Positions 1 to 11,805 of a DNA stretch of 64,000 nt are shown here, piece after piece (the first letter of the stretch is position 1; every line of letters begins with the position of its first letter). Both the position numbers and the translations under genes were made by a program. This DNA is from Cristatella mucedo (Eukaryota > Bryozoa > Phylactolaemata > Cristatellidae): positions 1,075,001 to 1,139,000 of the forward strand of contig WPIO01000031.1 in NCBI GenBank assembly GCA_009760855.2, in the 5' to 3' direction. Under the pieces are notes generated by a model. It was not told where the DNA came from. It made no database searches and saw only the letters and a program-made list of their open reading frames with translations.

Positions 1-133
1 CCGATAGCATTGAATCAAGCCGAATACTACTTACTGTATTTGCAGCGTTTTCTCACTGTTGCAGCTTCTTTTACAAGCAGTGTCGCAACATATTTAGCAG
101 CACAAAGATTAAGCGAGTTGTACGGGGAGAGAA

Positions 134-214
<81 letters not shown>

Positions 215-722
215 GGGGAGACCTTACCGAAGTGAGAGATGTGCACATGTGTACGATACTTCTACTAAATCGAGAGCAAGCGCTGAGAGGAAATGCTAGT
301 GGGTGGCAGATGTCTGCATATTAGATGGGCAGCACGTAATGGTAAGCGTTGGTTATTCGTTAACACATCCGCTGCTCTCTGGCTCGGCCAACTGCAGCGA
401 TAAAGATAGCAGCATCGCATTTGTCAGCTTGGCCGCCGCCGCTGCTTTTCGCTGCCATCTCGATGCACCGTTGAGCCGAGCGGAGCTCGAACGCACGACG
501 TCAGCAGCAGCAGCAAGCAGAAAGCCTTCCAACGGCATCAACATCCGTGCGCCGCTCCTCGAGGCTTCCCAAAAAAGAGAAGAGCCGCTCGCTCGCAAGC
601 AGCTGTCCCTTTGCTAATCGAGCCGCCGATGCTGCAGCACACTTTCGCTTCTCCAACTTGAACCTTTCAAACTCGTCGAATCGTATTCGAAGCAGCCACC
701 GCTCAGCTTTACCAGCCGGCCA
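1..722. other. Upstream region of gene 1
   Basis: This stretch holds no convincing coding sequence. A (GA)n microsatellite lies near 128-210, and the last 350 bases become GC-rich up to the ATG at 723. In the frame of gene 1 there is a stop near 615 and no ATG between it and 723, so the region is probably promoter and 5' UTR. I see no clear TATA box. An additional non-coding 5' exon cannot be excluded. Confidence 0.45.
128..210. repeat. (GA)n microsatellite upstream of gene 1
   Basis: A nearly pure GA dinucleotide run begins after a few GAAAGA units and ends in GGAGGGGG. It forces artificial Arg-Glu or Leu-Ser reading frames on both strands, which should not be called genes. It lies about 500 bases upstream of the gene 1 start, so a GAGA-type promoter role is possible but unproven. 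Confidence 0.95.
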
Positions 723-3700
723 ATGTCGCTCGCCCGGACGCGACGCGAGGCCGACAGCGCCCAAGCGATCGCGCTAGAAGCCCGACCGTCGAGCTCGAGG
801 ATAAGCGCCGACGAGGACAGCGTCGCGCCGTCCGTGTCCAGCCGCGGTGTCACGGCCGTCTCGCTGGGAAACACTGCCGAGCGCGCCTCGACGACGCTAG
901 GCGCTTCCGAGGAGGAGCCGCCTCTTGCCGTCACATCCGACGCCGCCGCTGGCACCGCCGCCATCGCGCCGCCGACGGCCGCGGCGGGGCGATCGAGCTC
1001 GGCAGCTGCGCCGCCGCCGCTAGCTTCGGAGAGAGCGAGCTTGCGCAGAACAGCGTCGGGCAGTATCGAGCAGCTTCGAGCAGCCAGCAGGGGCTCCGAC
1101 GAACAGTTCGACCCTCTCATTCACCACGACGCTGGCAACGTGGCGGACGACGCAGCCGGACGCAGCAGCGTCGTCGCCACGCAGATGGCGAACGCAGCGG
1201 CTCGTGGCGGCTCAGAGGCGCGAGAGGAGCACCGAGGCCGAAGTGAGGACGGGTCGAGCGAGGGAGCCGCGAGCGACGAGCGGTCCGAGAGTGGCGGAGC
1301 GGCGACGGAGAGGCTCCGAAGAAGAAGCGGCCGCGGAGGAGAGCGGACGGACGGTGGAGCGGCCAACACGCTGCTTCGCGGACCGCCACGACGTCGGTTG
1401 TCGCGTCATCGCTCGCGAGCCGAAGCTTCGGCGGCCGACGATGACAACGGGCGGCATGCTGTAGAAAGCGGCGAGGATCGGGCTGAGATGGATTTGCCCA
1501 GAGGCGGGACCGTCGACACGACGCCGCCGCCGCCGCCGCCGCGGCCTCCGGAGGGCGGCGGCAGCGCCGATAGCTCCGTGCGAAATGCACTACCCGCAGG
1601 TGCGACGGCCGAGGCTGGTGCTGCTAGCGGCGGGGGCGCTGCAGAAGAGGCGGCGAGAGGCTCGGCCTCCGTCGATGGGAAGGGTCCCCGCCACCGCTCG
1701 TCTCGGCATCACGAGAAGGACGCGGCATCCGCAGCAGATTCGCGAGTTGCAGCAGCCGGTGCAGTAGCCGAGGCAGCAGCGGCGGCGGCCCAGAGCGACG
1801 CCGCCAGCACCGAGCAAGGGCCCCGTCGACGTTCTTCGCGGCACCGCAAGAGAGACGCGACGCCAGAACAAATGGCTGCAGCTAAGGAACCGGATTCCCT
1901 CCCCGATGCGGCCCAGGAAGCATCGGTGTCGTTGAGTGAGACGGCGGGCACAGTCCAAGGTCAGCGGCGTCGAACTTTGCGGAACCACGACAAAGCAATG
2001 GCGGCTGAAGCAGCGACAACATCAGTGACAGAACCGTCTACCGGCTCCAGTGCTGCCGCCGCGGCGGTGCCCGCGGCGGCAGCACTGGAGCCTGCTGCGG
2101 CGGCTCAGAGAGAATCCACGAGCACATTGCAAGGTCCCCGACGTCATTCTTCGCGCCACCGAAAAAAAAACCCGGAGCCGGAAGCCATAAAACCGGCAGT
2201 TACGGAGCCGGAAGACGGTCCCAATTCAGTAGCAGACACTGCTACGGCAGCTCAGAGCGAATCAGCGAATGCAATGCAAGGCCCCCCACGTCATTCTTCG
2301 CGCCACCGCAAGAAAAACCCGGAAGCCGTAAAACCGGCAGTTACGGAGCCGGAAGACGGTCCCAATTCAGTAGCAGACACTGCTACGACAGCTCAGAGCG
2401 AATCAGCGAATGCAATGCAAGGCCCCCCACGTCATACTTCGCGTCACCGCAAGAAAAACCCGGAGCCAGAAGCCGTAAAACCGGCAGCAGCAGAGCCGGA
2501 AGCCGGTCCCAATGCAGTAGCGAATACTGCAACTACAGCTCAGACCAAATTAGCGAGCACGTTGCTAGGTCCCCGACTTCATCCTTCGAGTCGCAGCAAG
2601 AAAGACGTGAAGCCAGAAGCCGTAATACCGGCTGTAACAGAACCAGAATCCGGGCCCAACGCACTAGCGGACGCGGCAGTTGTGGCTCAGCGAGAATCCG
2701 TGAGTACATTGCAAGGTCCTCGACGTCATGCTTCGCGTTACCAAAAGAAAAACGCGGAGCCAGAAGCCGCAATATCGGCGGTAACAGAACCGGAAGCCGG
2801 TCTCAGGGCAGTAGCGGACTCTGCAGCCGCGACCCAGAGCAAATCCACGAGCTCAATGCAAGGTCCCAGACGTCATTCTTCGCGTCACAGCCGGAAAAAC
2901 GCAGAAGTGGAATCCGTATTACCTGCAATAACAGAACCGGAAGCCAGCCCCAACGCGGTAGCGGACGCCGAAATGACAGCTCAGAGTGAATCTGCAGGTC
3001 CATTACAGGGAGCCCGACGGCGTTCTTCACGTCACCGCATCAAAGACACCGTCGCAGATGCAGCGAAAGCAGCAGCACCAGCAGAAATGGCAACAATCGC
3101 AGCAGTAACAGCGGCAGTAACACCGACACAAACACTAGTAGCGATAACAGCAGCAGTGGCAGAGCCTGAAGCAAGCGCCAGTGTACCTACCGACTCTGCA
3201 GCAGCGATGGGTCCGAGCGGACTTTCAAGCGCAGAGCCAAAAATCCGACGTCGCTCCTCGAGGCATCGAAATAAAGACGCCGAGTCTGCTGCTACAGTAC
3301 CAGCAATAGTAGCACCAGCAGCAGAATCATTGGTAGCGGAGCCGTTGACGGCGGCCGAGCCGGACGCCGAGCGAAGTGCCGCTGAAAAAGTAGCGGCTGC
3401 TCAGAGCGAGCCTGGAGTGAGCACGGAGCGCGAGGCCCCTCGTCGAAGAGCCTCGAGGCACCGCAACAAAGATGACGCTGGAGGCGAAGGGAGTGCGACA
3501 GCAGCCGAGAGCGGTGCCGATATAGCTAGCGACGACGGAGCGGCTGCCGCTCCGAGTGCCTCTGTCGTCCTCGATCGCCCAGTTCAAAGTCGATCTTCTC
3601 AGAAAGTTGCCAGAGACGACCGCATAGTGAGGCTGGAGGTCAATGACGCCGGAAGTACTGTCGGCGGAACCGAGGCACAAAGCGCATTCAGCGAGGCCAA

Positions 3701-6700
3701 GCTCGTCATCCTGCACGCGAAAGGTCATCGGCGCGGCCATGGCTCGCGGCATCGCCAGCGAGACGAGGTCACGGCAGCTCCGGCGAGTGCAGAAGACCGC
3801 GGCAGCGAGGACATGGCAGGAGCAGCTGCCGCCGCTCCCGCCGACGCGGCTGCTACCGACGACGCCGCTGCTTTCGCCACTCCCGCAGACGTCGCTCCGA
3901 TCGGATCGCATCGCAGTCCGTCATTGAAGCAGCGAACGAGCAGAGACGTCGCCGATACTGAGAAGCCGGCCGAAGGTGGCGGCATCGGTGGCAACGGGGG
4001 GACGGACGACGGCGGATTGGCACAGGGCGCCGACGAGACCGACTCGGCGAGAAGCCGAAAGCGACAACTGGCTTCGCGGCTCCGCAGCAGCAGCATCGGC
4101 AGCAGAAGCGGCACTAAGGACGCTACGGGAGCAGTGCCGGCGACCGGTGAAGCAGCGGCAGGTGCCGGAGGTGCCTTGGCCACCGATGCCAGTCGCCGAG
4201 AGAGTGCATCTAGTGCCGCCAGGCCGCACGAGCATAGCGTCGGAGACCCGATGGACGGCGATCGTGCGCTGCCTGAAATTGCTCAAGGCACCACCGCTTC
4301 GACGACAGAAGCGACTCCGATGAGCAGCGGCCACTCTTCGACCGGCGCTTCGGCAGAATCTACAGCGTCCGCCTCGGCCGGCGAAGGCCCCTCGGTAGGC
4401 GCGGCGACGACGAGCCCAGGAGGAAGCGAGCTCACAGCATCGACGGGTGTGTCGCCTGCTCCGAGCTCGGCCGCAATTGCAGCCGAGAGTGCCGACGCGA
4501 CGCTCGGCGAGGCCGCCACGGGTCGCTCGTTCGGACCGTCAACGACTGGCGGCTCAGCCAGGGCTGCGACGGACGACAGTCGGCCAGCGCCATCGTCGGT
4601 TCGTGACGCCGAAAATCGCTCGACTGAGCCAGCGGCGTCGGTGGCAGCGGTGCTGAGCCTCGCCGTCGGCGCTGCCGACGCTCGGTTGGCCGCCGGGCCG
4701 TCTGCAGCATTGAGCTCCTCCGGCGGCGATCGTTCGACGGCGCCACCACCGACGGCCGGCTCGGACTGTGTGGAAGCGCTCGTGATGGCCACAACGCCAC
4801 CAGCACCGCTCGGCACGCCGCCAATGAGCGAGATGAGACCGTTGACGCCGAGTCAGAAAGACGAGCTGAAGTCGGCGACCGTCCGGGAGTCTGGCAGCCA
4901 AGCGGCGGCGGAAGTGTCACCAAGTGACTGTCCAGCAGATCTCGCTACCAGCATGGCGAGACGGAGTGGTGAGGGCGAGGTCGCGGATTCGATAGGGACG
5001 GCGGCAATGGCAGCTGAAGTGGTTGTGGCGCCGTCATCCGACGACGCTCGAGCTCGTCCTTCGAGCACCGGACATCGTGGCGGTGCCGAGAAGTCGGCAA
5101 CAGCGGACGCGTCACTCGATGAGCCGCGAGGAGTTTCAATGCCGAGCCGCCGTCTTTCCGAGCCGCTGGCAATCGACGACAATCGAGCGGCCGCGGCCGG
5201 CGCTGCTGCTGCGGCAGCAGAGAGAGTAGCTCTCAACGTAGCGGCGGCGGCCGCCGCCGCCAAAGGAGAGGCTCGGGTGAGTCAGCAGGAAAGTCCTCAG
5301 TCAGCGGAGCGTGGGGGAGAGTTGGCCGTGTTGAGGATAGAGCCAGAGACGACTGGCGGCGGAGCAGCAGGGGCTACGGCGGAGCGGCAGTTAGCCACGA
5401 TGACAAGCTCACGGGCGCCCTCCGTGCCAGTTCGTGGACCGTCGGCGTTCAAAGGCGCCGCCAGCGACCTGACGGCCCCAGTCACCGAGCGAGAGGCGAG
5501 TGCGGCTGCGGCAGGAGCGCCACCGGCCTTGCTTGGGTCAGGACAGACTATTTCGATGACAGCCGGGCCGCCGGCACCTCTTTCGGACGACAGAGAGACG
5601 ATGCTGTCGGAATCCGTTATCCGGATCGCCGCGGACAATCTGTCGCTGGCAGCTGCCTCGGACATACTGAGACACGACAAATCATCAGGCGTGTCTTCGG
5701 AGATGAACGGCGGCGGCAGTGCGCTTGTAGCTGCCGTGAGCGACCACGTCGGTAGCGCCGGCCCGGCGCTGACGTCACCGACGAGCTCGCTTGCCGAAGA
5801 ACATTCCGTGGCCACCACCGCTGCCGAGCGATCGGAGAAAGCAGCCGCCGACGTGGCGACTCAAAGTGCCACTCCACTGCCCCCGCTGCGACCGTGGAGC
5901 TTGAACGCTGAGAGGAGTGCGGCCATCACGGCCATTGCTGATGCTGGCAAGCCGACGGCCGCGGGCGCGGCACTGCTGAGCAGCGTTAGCCGAAGCAGCG
6001 GGCCCGCCGATTGCCGCCGCCGCACGGTAGGCGAAGGTGCGACGGATCTCGGTGGTGCCGCGACGACTGCTGTGGGACCAGACGATCCGAGAGCAGAAGA
6101 AGGCAAAGGTAGAGTCGCACCGGTGGCGGTGGACCGGCTGTCGGCCGTAAAAGCTGGCAGCGGCCGAGGGCGGTCGCGGTCCGAGGCGGGAAAAGACGCG
6201 GAAGCAGAAGTGACGCAAGCAGCGACAGTTAGCCGCTCGTTCGGCGGTCGAGCCGTTTCGGAGAGCGAGAACGACGTTGCGTGGGCTCGCCCGACTCGAT
6301 CAAATGTTCGCAGCGACAGCCGCGGCTGCAACGATGAGCGGTTGCCGTCGACGCCCGGACGTTCGCGGAAGTGTGCAGTGGCGGCGACGTCACACCGTGC
6401 CGGAGCTTTCTCGGCGAGCGGACCACTCTCGGCCGACGAGGACGAAGTCGCTGCCGCTCGACAGGACGCGCATCGAGGCAGCGAGGTGGTCGTGAGGGCG
6501 GGCTGGACGCCGGACCGTTCGGCCGCGGTCGTCAATTCGAGCTCACCGCTGACGACCGACCGAGACTTAACGAGCGACGCGCAGCGGCCAGAGCGGCAGC
6601 GCCGAGCAGAGGGCGTCGCCGACACGAGGTCGGTCGGCCTCGGCAGCGGTGCACTGTTCTACCGCCAGCCGCCGCCGGTCGTTGCCAGGGAAACGCGAAA

Positions 6701-7371
6701 CGCCGGCGAGGAGGCGGCGAGCGTGATATCGGAGCGCCTCTCAACCGACGCCGTCGTTGTCGCAGCGGCCGTCGAAGGATCGCCGGACGAGGTGATCGCC
6801 GCCGAGCGGCTGGCGCACTCCACCGTTCGTTCGCCGGACAAAGCGAGGCCTGCATCTGGCGGCCCGTTGAGCGTGAGCGAGCAAAGCGCCGCCTTTCAAA
6901 GTGAGGGACGCGGAGCCAACGGCTCGTCGGGCTTGTATCGAGAGGGCAACGTCGCGCGCCCCAACCACTATTTCGGTGTCGGCGAAACGAGCACCCATTC
7001 GGTCCAGAGTGATCGGCTTGCCGCCGCAAGGGTCGACGGGCGTCCGGCGGCTGCAGCCAGCGAAGACAACTGGATCGCCAATTCTGTGTACGCGCCGCAT
7101 GGATTTGAGGATAAGGCGCTGACAAGGGCCGGCATAGTGGATGCTGATAGGTGCAGAATGGTAGCCGGATGGCAACAGAAGCAGCAGCAGCCGCAGCTAG
7201 ATGGGTTTGGTTCACAGGACAACCAGCAGCAACAACCGCCGCCGCTTCCCACGCTGCCGCCTCTGCCACAGCAGCCTCGCTTGCCACCGCCGCAGTCAGG
7301 TGCCGGCGCACTGCTAACCCGTGCGCGAGACACCGAGGTACGAGTGACAGACTCGGCGTTGGCAGAGATAG
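723..7371 (+). CDS. Gene 1 exon 1: N-terminal signature, RRxSSRH repeats, disordered region
   Basis: This giant first exon encodes about 2,216 residues and starts at ATG 723, the first in-frame ATG after an upstream stop. Residues 30-49 hold the family signature DEDSV, then SSRG and VSLG, shared with the starts of genes 2 and 3. Residues 218 to about 1130 contain roughly 14 degenerate units of 45-50 residues centred on QGPRRRSSRHR followed by K and D or N; the best-preserved units lie at 2130-3020. The rest is Ser/Ala/Thr/Arg-rich with few aromatic residues and almost no Cys, so probably disordered. Near the end are a MVAGW motif, also found in gene 3, and a Gln/Pro-rich stretch. The frame runs to a TAA at 7413, but a strong donor (ATAG|GTAAGA) at 7371/7372 leaves phase 1, matching the next exon. 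The coding sequence is much richer in G+C than the intron that follows. Function is unknown. Confidence 0.8.
1378..4110 (+). repeat. Protein-level tandem repeats with RRxSSRH core
   Basis: About 14 degenerate units of 135-150 bp lie inside exon 1. The core reads QGPRRRSSRHR, then K and D or N, then an Ala/Pro/Glu-rich linker ending in AQSES before the next core. Units near 2130, 2277 and 2421 are almost identical, including at DNA level, so part of the array is a recent duplication. Outer units have decayed. The core resembles basophilic (PKA-type) kinase sites, R-R-x-S. That reading is an inference from family knowledge. Confidence 0.8.
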
Positions 7372-7451
7372 GTAAGAATGAATGGAGGCTGATCCGCACG
7401 GCATGCCGTTTGTAAACGGTGCTAGCTGCTGATTGAACTGCATTTTAGCAC

Positions 7452-8165
7452 CAACGTGGCTTGAAAAATGTTCAACTAGCTGATTAGTTCTTTCTTGGCT
7501 TGATTATTGTAATTCCCCTTTGGCTGGGCTACCAACGAGAGCAACTAGGCCACGGCGGCTGACTATGAATATGGCTGCTAGGCTTGTCTTCAAGTCCCAG
7601 AGGTTTAGCAAGTGTCTCCTTTGCTAAAAGAGCTAGGATGGATGACGGTTGAGCTACAGATACAGAGCAAAGTTCTTATGCTGACCCACAAGACCAAGGC
7701 CAAGGCCGCGGCTTGGCTCCTTCGTACCTGGCTGAACTGCATCATCAGTTTCAGCCTTTTTGCGCCCTCAGGTCCTGTGTGGACAATAAAGTAGCTGTTC
7801 CATTCCTCCGCTTAAAGACCGTTGGCGACAGAAGCTTTAGCTCTGCAGGTCCTAGACTGTGGAACTCGCTTCCACAATTCTTACGAAACGACAAATACTC
7901 TCCTGCTGCCGATTATGGCTCATCCTTTTCAGCTTTCCTGAGCTGCTACTTCCATGCTACTCACTACCTCAACTGATCTCCTGACTATGAGTACTCTGCT
8001 ATGCTTCCCACTTTCTCTTTGTTTCGCGAGACGAAGTCTGTTGGCTACCGAATGCCTACCAAAAGCCGCCCAGGCTGTGAGTGCCCTATACAAAACTCTC
8101 CTGCGTAACACCCTCATAGTCTTTATGGCTTTGAGGGAGTTACAGACGGAGATAAATTGCAAGTC
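7452..8165 (+). mobile_element. LINE family 1, 3' fragment (copy 1)
   Basis: This is a 5'-truncated non-LTR retrotransposon 3' end. Frames near 7612-7976 encode degenerate reverse transcriptase C-terminal sequence, with LTHK, then FSSAGPRLWNSLPQF, the signature that follows the RT domain in CR1/L2/jockey-like elements. The fragment is frameshifted and dead. Near-identical segments occur at 20470-20955 and 45200-46275, all in + orientation. It lies in intron 1 of gene 1. A short CA run follows at 8166-8189. Confidence 0.75.
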
Positions 8166-8189
8166 ACACGCACACACACACACACAGAT
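8166..8189. repeat. (CA)n microsatellite
   Basis: A short CA dinucleotide run sits directly after the 3' end of the family 1 LINE fragment and may derive from that element's simple tail. Confidence 0.8.
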
Positions 8190-8221
8190 ATATACAGTCA
8201 TGTAGTCATATAATCATATAG

Positions 8222-8285
8222 TTCATTTGTATAGTGCTAAGAGAACCTAAATCTCTGTTTATGCGCTTCACATATAGACGCTTCG
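8222..8285 (-). mobile_element. Solitary LINE 3' tail (minus strand)
   Basis: Read on the minus strand, this is a degenerate copy of the family 2 LINE end: a GCGC element, an AGAGATTTAGGTTCTCT-like inverted repeat, then GCACTATACAAAT. Only the tail survives, as expected for severe 5' truncation. Confidence 0.5.
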
Positions 8286-9143
8286 CTAGCGTTCGACCTT
8301 TCTAGTCTTTTTGCTAAGCTGTTCGCCCATCTTCGCTGATGTGGCCCAGCGGTCACGGTGCTCGCCTAAAACGACCAAGGTCAAGGTGAATGTATTAGAT
8401 AACCGAGGTCGTGGGCTGGAGCTCCGTGGCATACGTGAAGCGCCTGAATAAAAGTTTCTTAGGGTACTATACAAATCAATTATATATGTGCATGTAGCAG
8501 GGTAGTCCCCGAGCTAGGTATCGGCCATCGGCCATGCAGCTGCACTTGAAGTGGATGCGGTCCGGCGGCAATTCAAATTCTCAGCTTGAGCTGAATGCAC
8601 TCAGGATACGCTTCCTCATCTGCCATCCATTAGCTGACGCGAGCTATTGCAACTGAGGCTGTTCTGCCGCTTACACAAATGAGGCTGTCAAATCAACTAA
8701 TGTATTTTGTTGTTGTCGAATGTCGCTGCTCTACGCTCGCAGCCTGACGTGGCGTGACGAGCTGGACGAGCGAGCGGGCAGGCGCGAGCTGCTTTGTCCA
8801 ATCCCGCTGTTCGAGCAAGGAAAACGCTCCACTCTTCATTCTTAGTTCTCATTCTCAGTTTTTTCACAGTCAAGTAATTTTTCTACTGACGTCATCGGCG
8901 TACCCATGCGAGTTATGCAGATCCTACTGGCAATCGCTTGGCGGCCAAGGTCAATGGCACCGCCCAATCGCCACACGAGTGCTTGAGGTCTGCATGGAAT
9001 GGCACGAAACATGCATGACTTAAAGCGGGCATCTGGTATAGCATGCAATTCGTAGAGCGTGCTTCCATTAGAAAATGTACGTCGTTGAGCATGCATGCAT
9101 TAGAGAAGCATGCACTACACATATTCAGAAATGGGAAAGTTTA

Positions 9144-9515
9144 AAGCTCAAAATCGGCTCTTCCAGCATATTGCCTGTTGATTCTGCACGAAATCTAGGA
9201 ATCATGTTCGAAAGTGACCTTTCATTAGACGACCACATCAGCTTCACAATCAAGTCTGTCTACTCTCGGCTAAATTACATTGTTATAATAAAATTCTGGC
9301 TTGTTTAGACTGGGATACCACATCTAAATTGGTCCAGCAATTGTGAACCCCGTCTCGACTTCTGTAGCTCACTGCTTGCTGTCTACCGGCCTGTGTAATC
9401 TTTCGCTTACGTGTTACTAAACTCCGCACCTAGGCTTGTCTGTCGTGAGCGTCTCAGTTGCCATATCTTATCACTTCTCGCCGACCTACATTCGCACCGA
9501 TTATCAAATACTATA
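9144..9515 (+). mobile_element. LINE family 2 fragment (degenerate)
   Basis: The sequence matches the family 2 element at 52970-53290. Translated pieces include LKIGSSSILPVDSARNLGIMF and DLSLDDHIS, followed by a degraded region ending in RLVCRERL-like sequence. Several frameshifts and stops make it inactive. It lies in intron 1 of gene 1. Confidence 0.7.
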
Positions 9516-10254
9516 CCGATTATCGATACTATAGAGTTCCCAGTGACCAAGATTTTCATCTAGGTGGAGGCAAGACCAGCAAACGTCGTTTTATGTAGGA
9601 ACAAGACCAACAAGATTTTCAAGTAGGCGAGGCCAGATCAGCAATTAATGAAAAAGTTATAGCGTGACAACGTAGTGTTTATTCGACGCGAACTTGGATG
9701 TTACTCACTGAGTAAAATTAAAGCACACATTCTTCGTTAGTGACAGTCGCGGGGCGCAGGAATTGGGGCCGGCCAAGCTCACTGCCTCACCGCTGTAGGA
9801 GCGAGGCAAATGCCAGCCCTTCCCCCTAGCTCAGCCACAGAAGGCTTCATAAGTTCGCCGCTACTAGCTGGGGGAAAATCTGTAATGTCACACCACTCAG
9901 GCTTTATGTCTGGTCCCGGCGGTCAGAATTGTGTCTGCATATGTACATTAAAAAGATTATTTGGGAAGATTAGTCTTTGTTGCCTTATTAGCAGGTGGCA
10001 AAGCATCTCACTGACCCTGTGGCCCGGCAAAAGAATTTTTAGTACTCCATCTAGCCAGTTTGCGTTCTTGCTTCAGGTGTCGTGCTGATACCTGGAGAGA
10101 AAGTGAATGTGGTTAGCGTAAAATGGGCAGCAGCTATTTCTATAGCAGCAGAATTAGTATCGCGAGGTTTTTCATGATCCAAAGTCTGTGAAGCAATTCG
10201 TTGTGTACTTTAACTGTTGAATCTGGTATTTACAGATGCACACAGTTGTTTAAC

Positions 10255-10880
10255 TACACATATTACTTTGCTGCTAGGCTTGTCTATTGCGAGCGTCGCA
10301 GTTGCTACATTGCATCACTTATGCCGACCCGCACTAGCTCCCAATCAATCAGCGTATTGACTTCAAGGTTCTGTCACTAACATTTCGGTCCATCATTCTC
10401 CCGCCTACCTATCAAAACCGCCTCCCCCACCAGGGTGGGCATCGTATAGCCTGCTTTTCTGAATTGAATCGATTATCTGCACTTCGTGTGAACCTCAAAT
10501 CTTTGGATCAAATCTCAAATCTCAAATCAGATCTCAAATCTCAAATCAAACCTTTGGAGACCCTGCCTTTAGAACGTTTCACTTCCGACAGACACCACGA
10601 TATCCCCTGACTTGACGGTATTAAAAAGAAGCTGAACACGCATCTAGTTATTACTGCATTTAATAATTCCTTGTGATTCGTTCTTTGTGTGCTTACTCTA
10701 GCTGACACGATGCATGTCACTTATAACCATATTATGCTTGTCATAGAGCATGCTACCATTACTCATTCGATCATGCTTCTTTTCCAGCAAATGTAAATTG
10801 CCAAGAAAGAAGTTAAGTTCTCTGAGGGCACTATGCAAATGTACTATTATTATTACTATTATTACAGTTACATGCTATTC
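10255..10880 (+). mobile_element. LINE family 2, 3' end with tail (degenerate)
   Basis: This copy begins in the segment encoding ARLVYCERRS-like sequence and runs through the RT C-terminal region to the 3' tail. The tail has AGCAAATGTAAAT, an inverted repeat around AGTTAAGTTCTCTGAGGGC, and terminal ATT/TTA triplets near 10845-10870. The copy is frameshifted. It overlaps in consensus coordinates with the fragment at 9144-9515, so the two are separate insertions and not one split copy. Confidence 0.7.
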
Positions 10881-11805
10881 ATTGACCAGGATCTGGGCGA
10901 GCACCTTAACCGCTGGCCCAAACCAGCGCGGCGTTTAGTTGATATTAATAGCCGTTAAATAGTGGATAATAACTAAGGAAGCGTTCCGTTTCTAGCCATT
11001 CAAATAGGATTCCATGATGCGCACTGTAGAGCAATCTGGTGGCACTAAGCGAAGCTTTGTCACATAGTAACTTGACAGCTATTGATTGCAGGGATGTCTA
11101 ACTTTACACGTGACTAGTTTGAGAAAGTCACTTGCATGCAGATACGAGCACACAACGTAGCTTGTGAATGGAAAGTAGGCGTAGCAGTGCCCATTATCTG
11201 GGGCACTCTTCTAAGCCCCCCTCGGAAAGTTGGGCACGATGCCGTTGGGTAACAGTCTACCTGTCCGCCGCTATTAGGCAGCTAGATTTTAAGTCCAACA
11301 CCCTCTAACCAGCTCGATTCAGTACACTCGGGGCCAGCTCAGATTTACTCGGCTTCAATTTTCTCTGCTGCCAGCGTAATGCCCAAGGTTGGCACACAGT
11401 ACGACAGAAAAAAGTAACTTTGACTTTGTCTGCCTACAGGAAATATAGTCAACAAGACAGGGCTCTGTAGGCAGACCGTTTTAGTGGTCTCAAAAAAAGC
11501 GATATATTCGCGGGATTAAAAAAGGGCCTACAAATATATAGTCTTCTAAGTGTGCTATAGAACGCAGCGTTTTTATTCTTATCACTACTGTTAACACTAC
11601 TGCAAGAGGTTTCGTAGGGGCTTTATACAACGCCCGATCAAAGTAGCGATTTTAGGTCTAGTGATCATTTTATTAGTGTTAAAGAATTTCGGAAGAGCAG
11701 CCACATGATGATCGCTTTTCCGGATTTTCTGCGAGATTTGGCTTGGCCGCTGAGATCGGCTCATTAACATGTGTAGGAGCCAAGATTAACCATCTCCGCT
11801 TGTAG

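Larger units (their letters stand above)
7372..11805 (+). other. Gene 1 intron 1 (4.4 kb), filled with retrotransposon remnants
   Basis: The intron runs from the GTAAGA donor at 7372 to an acceptor (CTTGTAG) ending at 11805, phase 1 on both sides. It contains a family 1 LINE 3' end (7452-8165), a minus-strand LINE tail (8222-8285), a possible degenerate SINE near 8340-8470, and two family 2 LINE fragments (9144-9515 and 10255-10880). From 10881 to 11805 I see nothing recognisable. A small additional exon inside this intron cannot be excluded. Confidence 0.55.

Noticed and set aside
7372-7415. Ending gene 1 at the TAA at 7413
   Set aside because: A strong GTAAGA donor at 7372 leaves phase 1, the phase of the next exon, and gene 2 shows that the first exon is followed by the anchor-bearing 3' series.
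5861-7443. Long minus-strand open frames antisense to gene 1 exon 1 (up to 303 codons), and similar ones antisense to gene 3
   Set aside because: High GC content removes stops on the opposite strand. They show no motifs or splice signals and no similarity between paralogs, whereas the + frames do.
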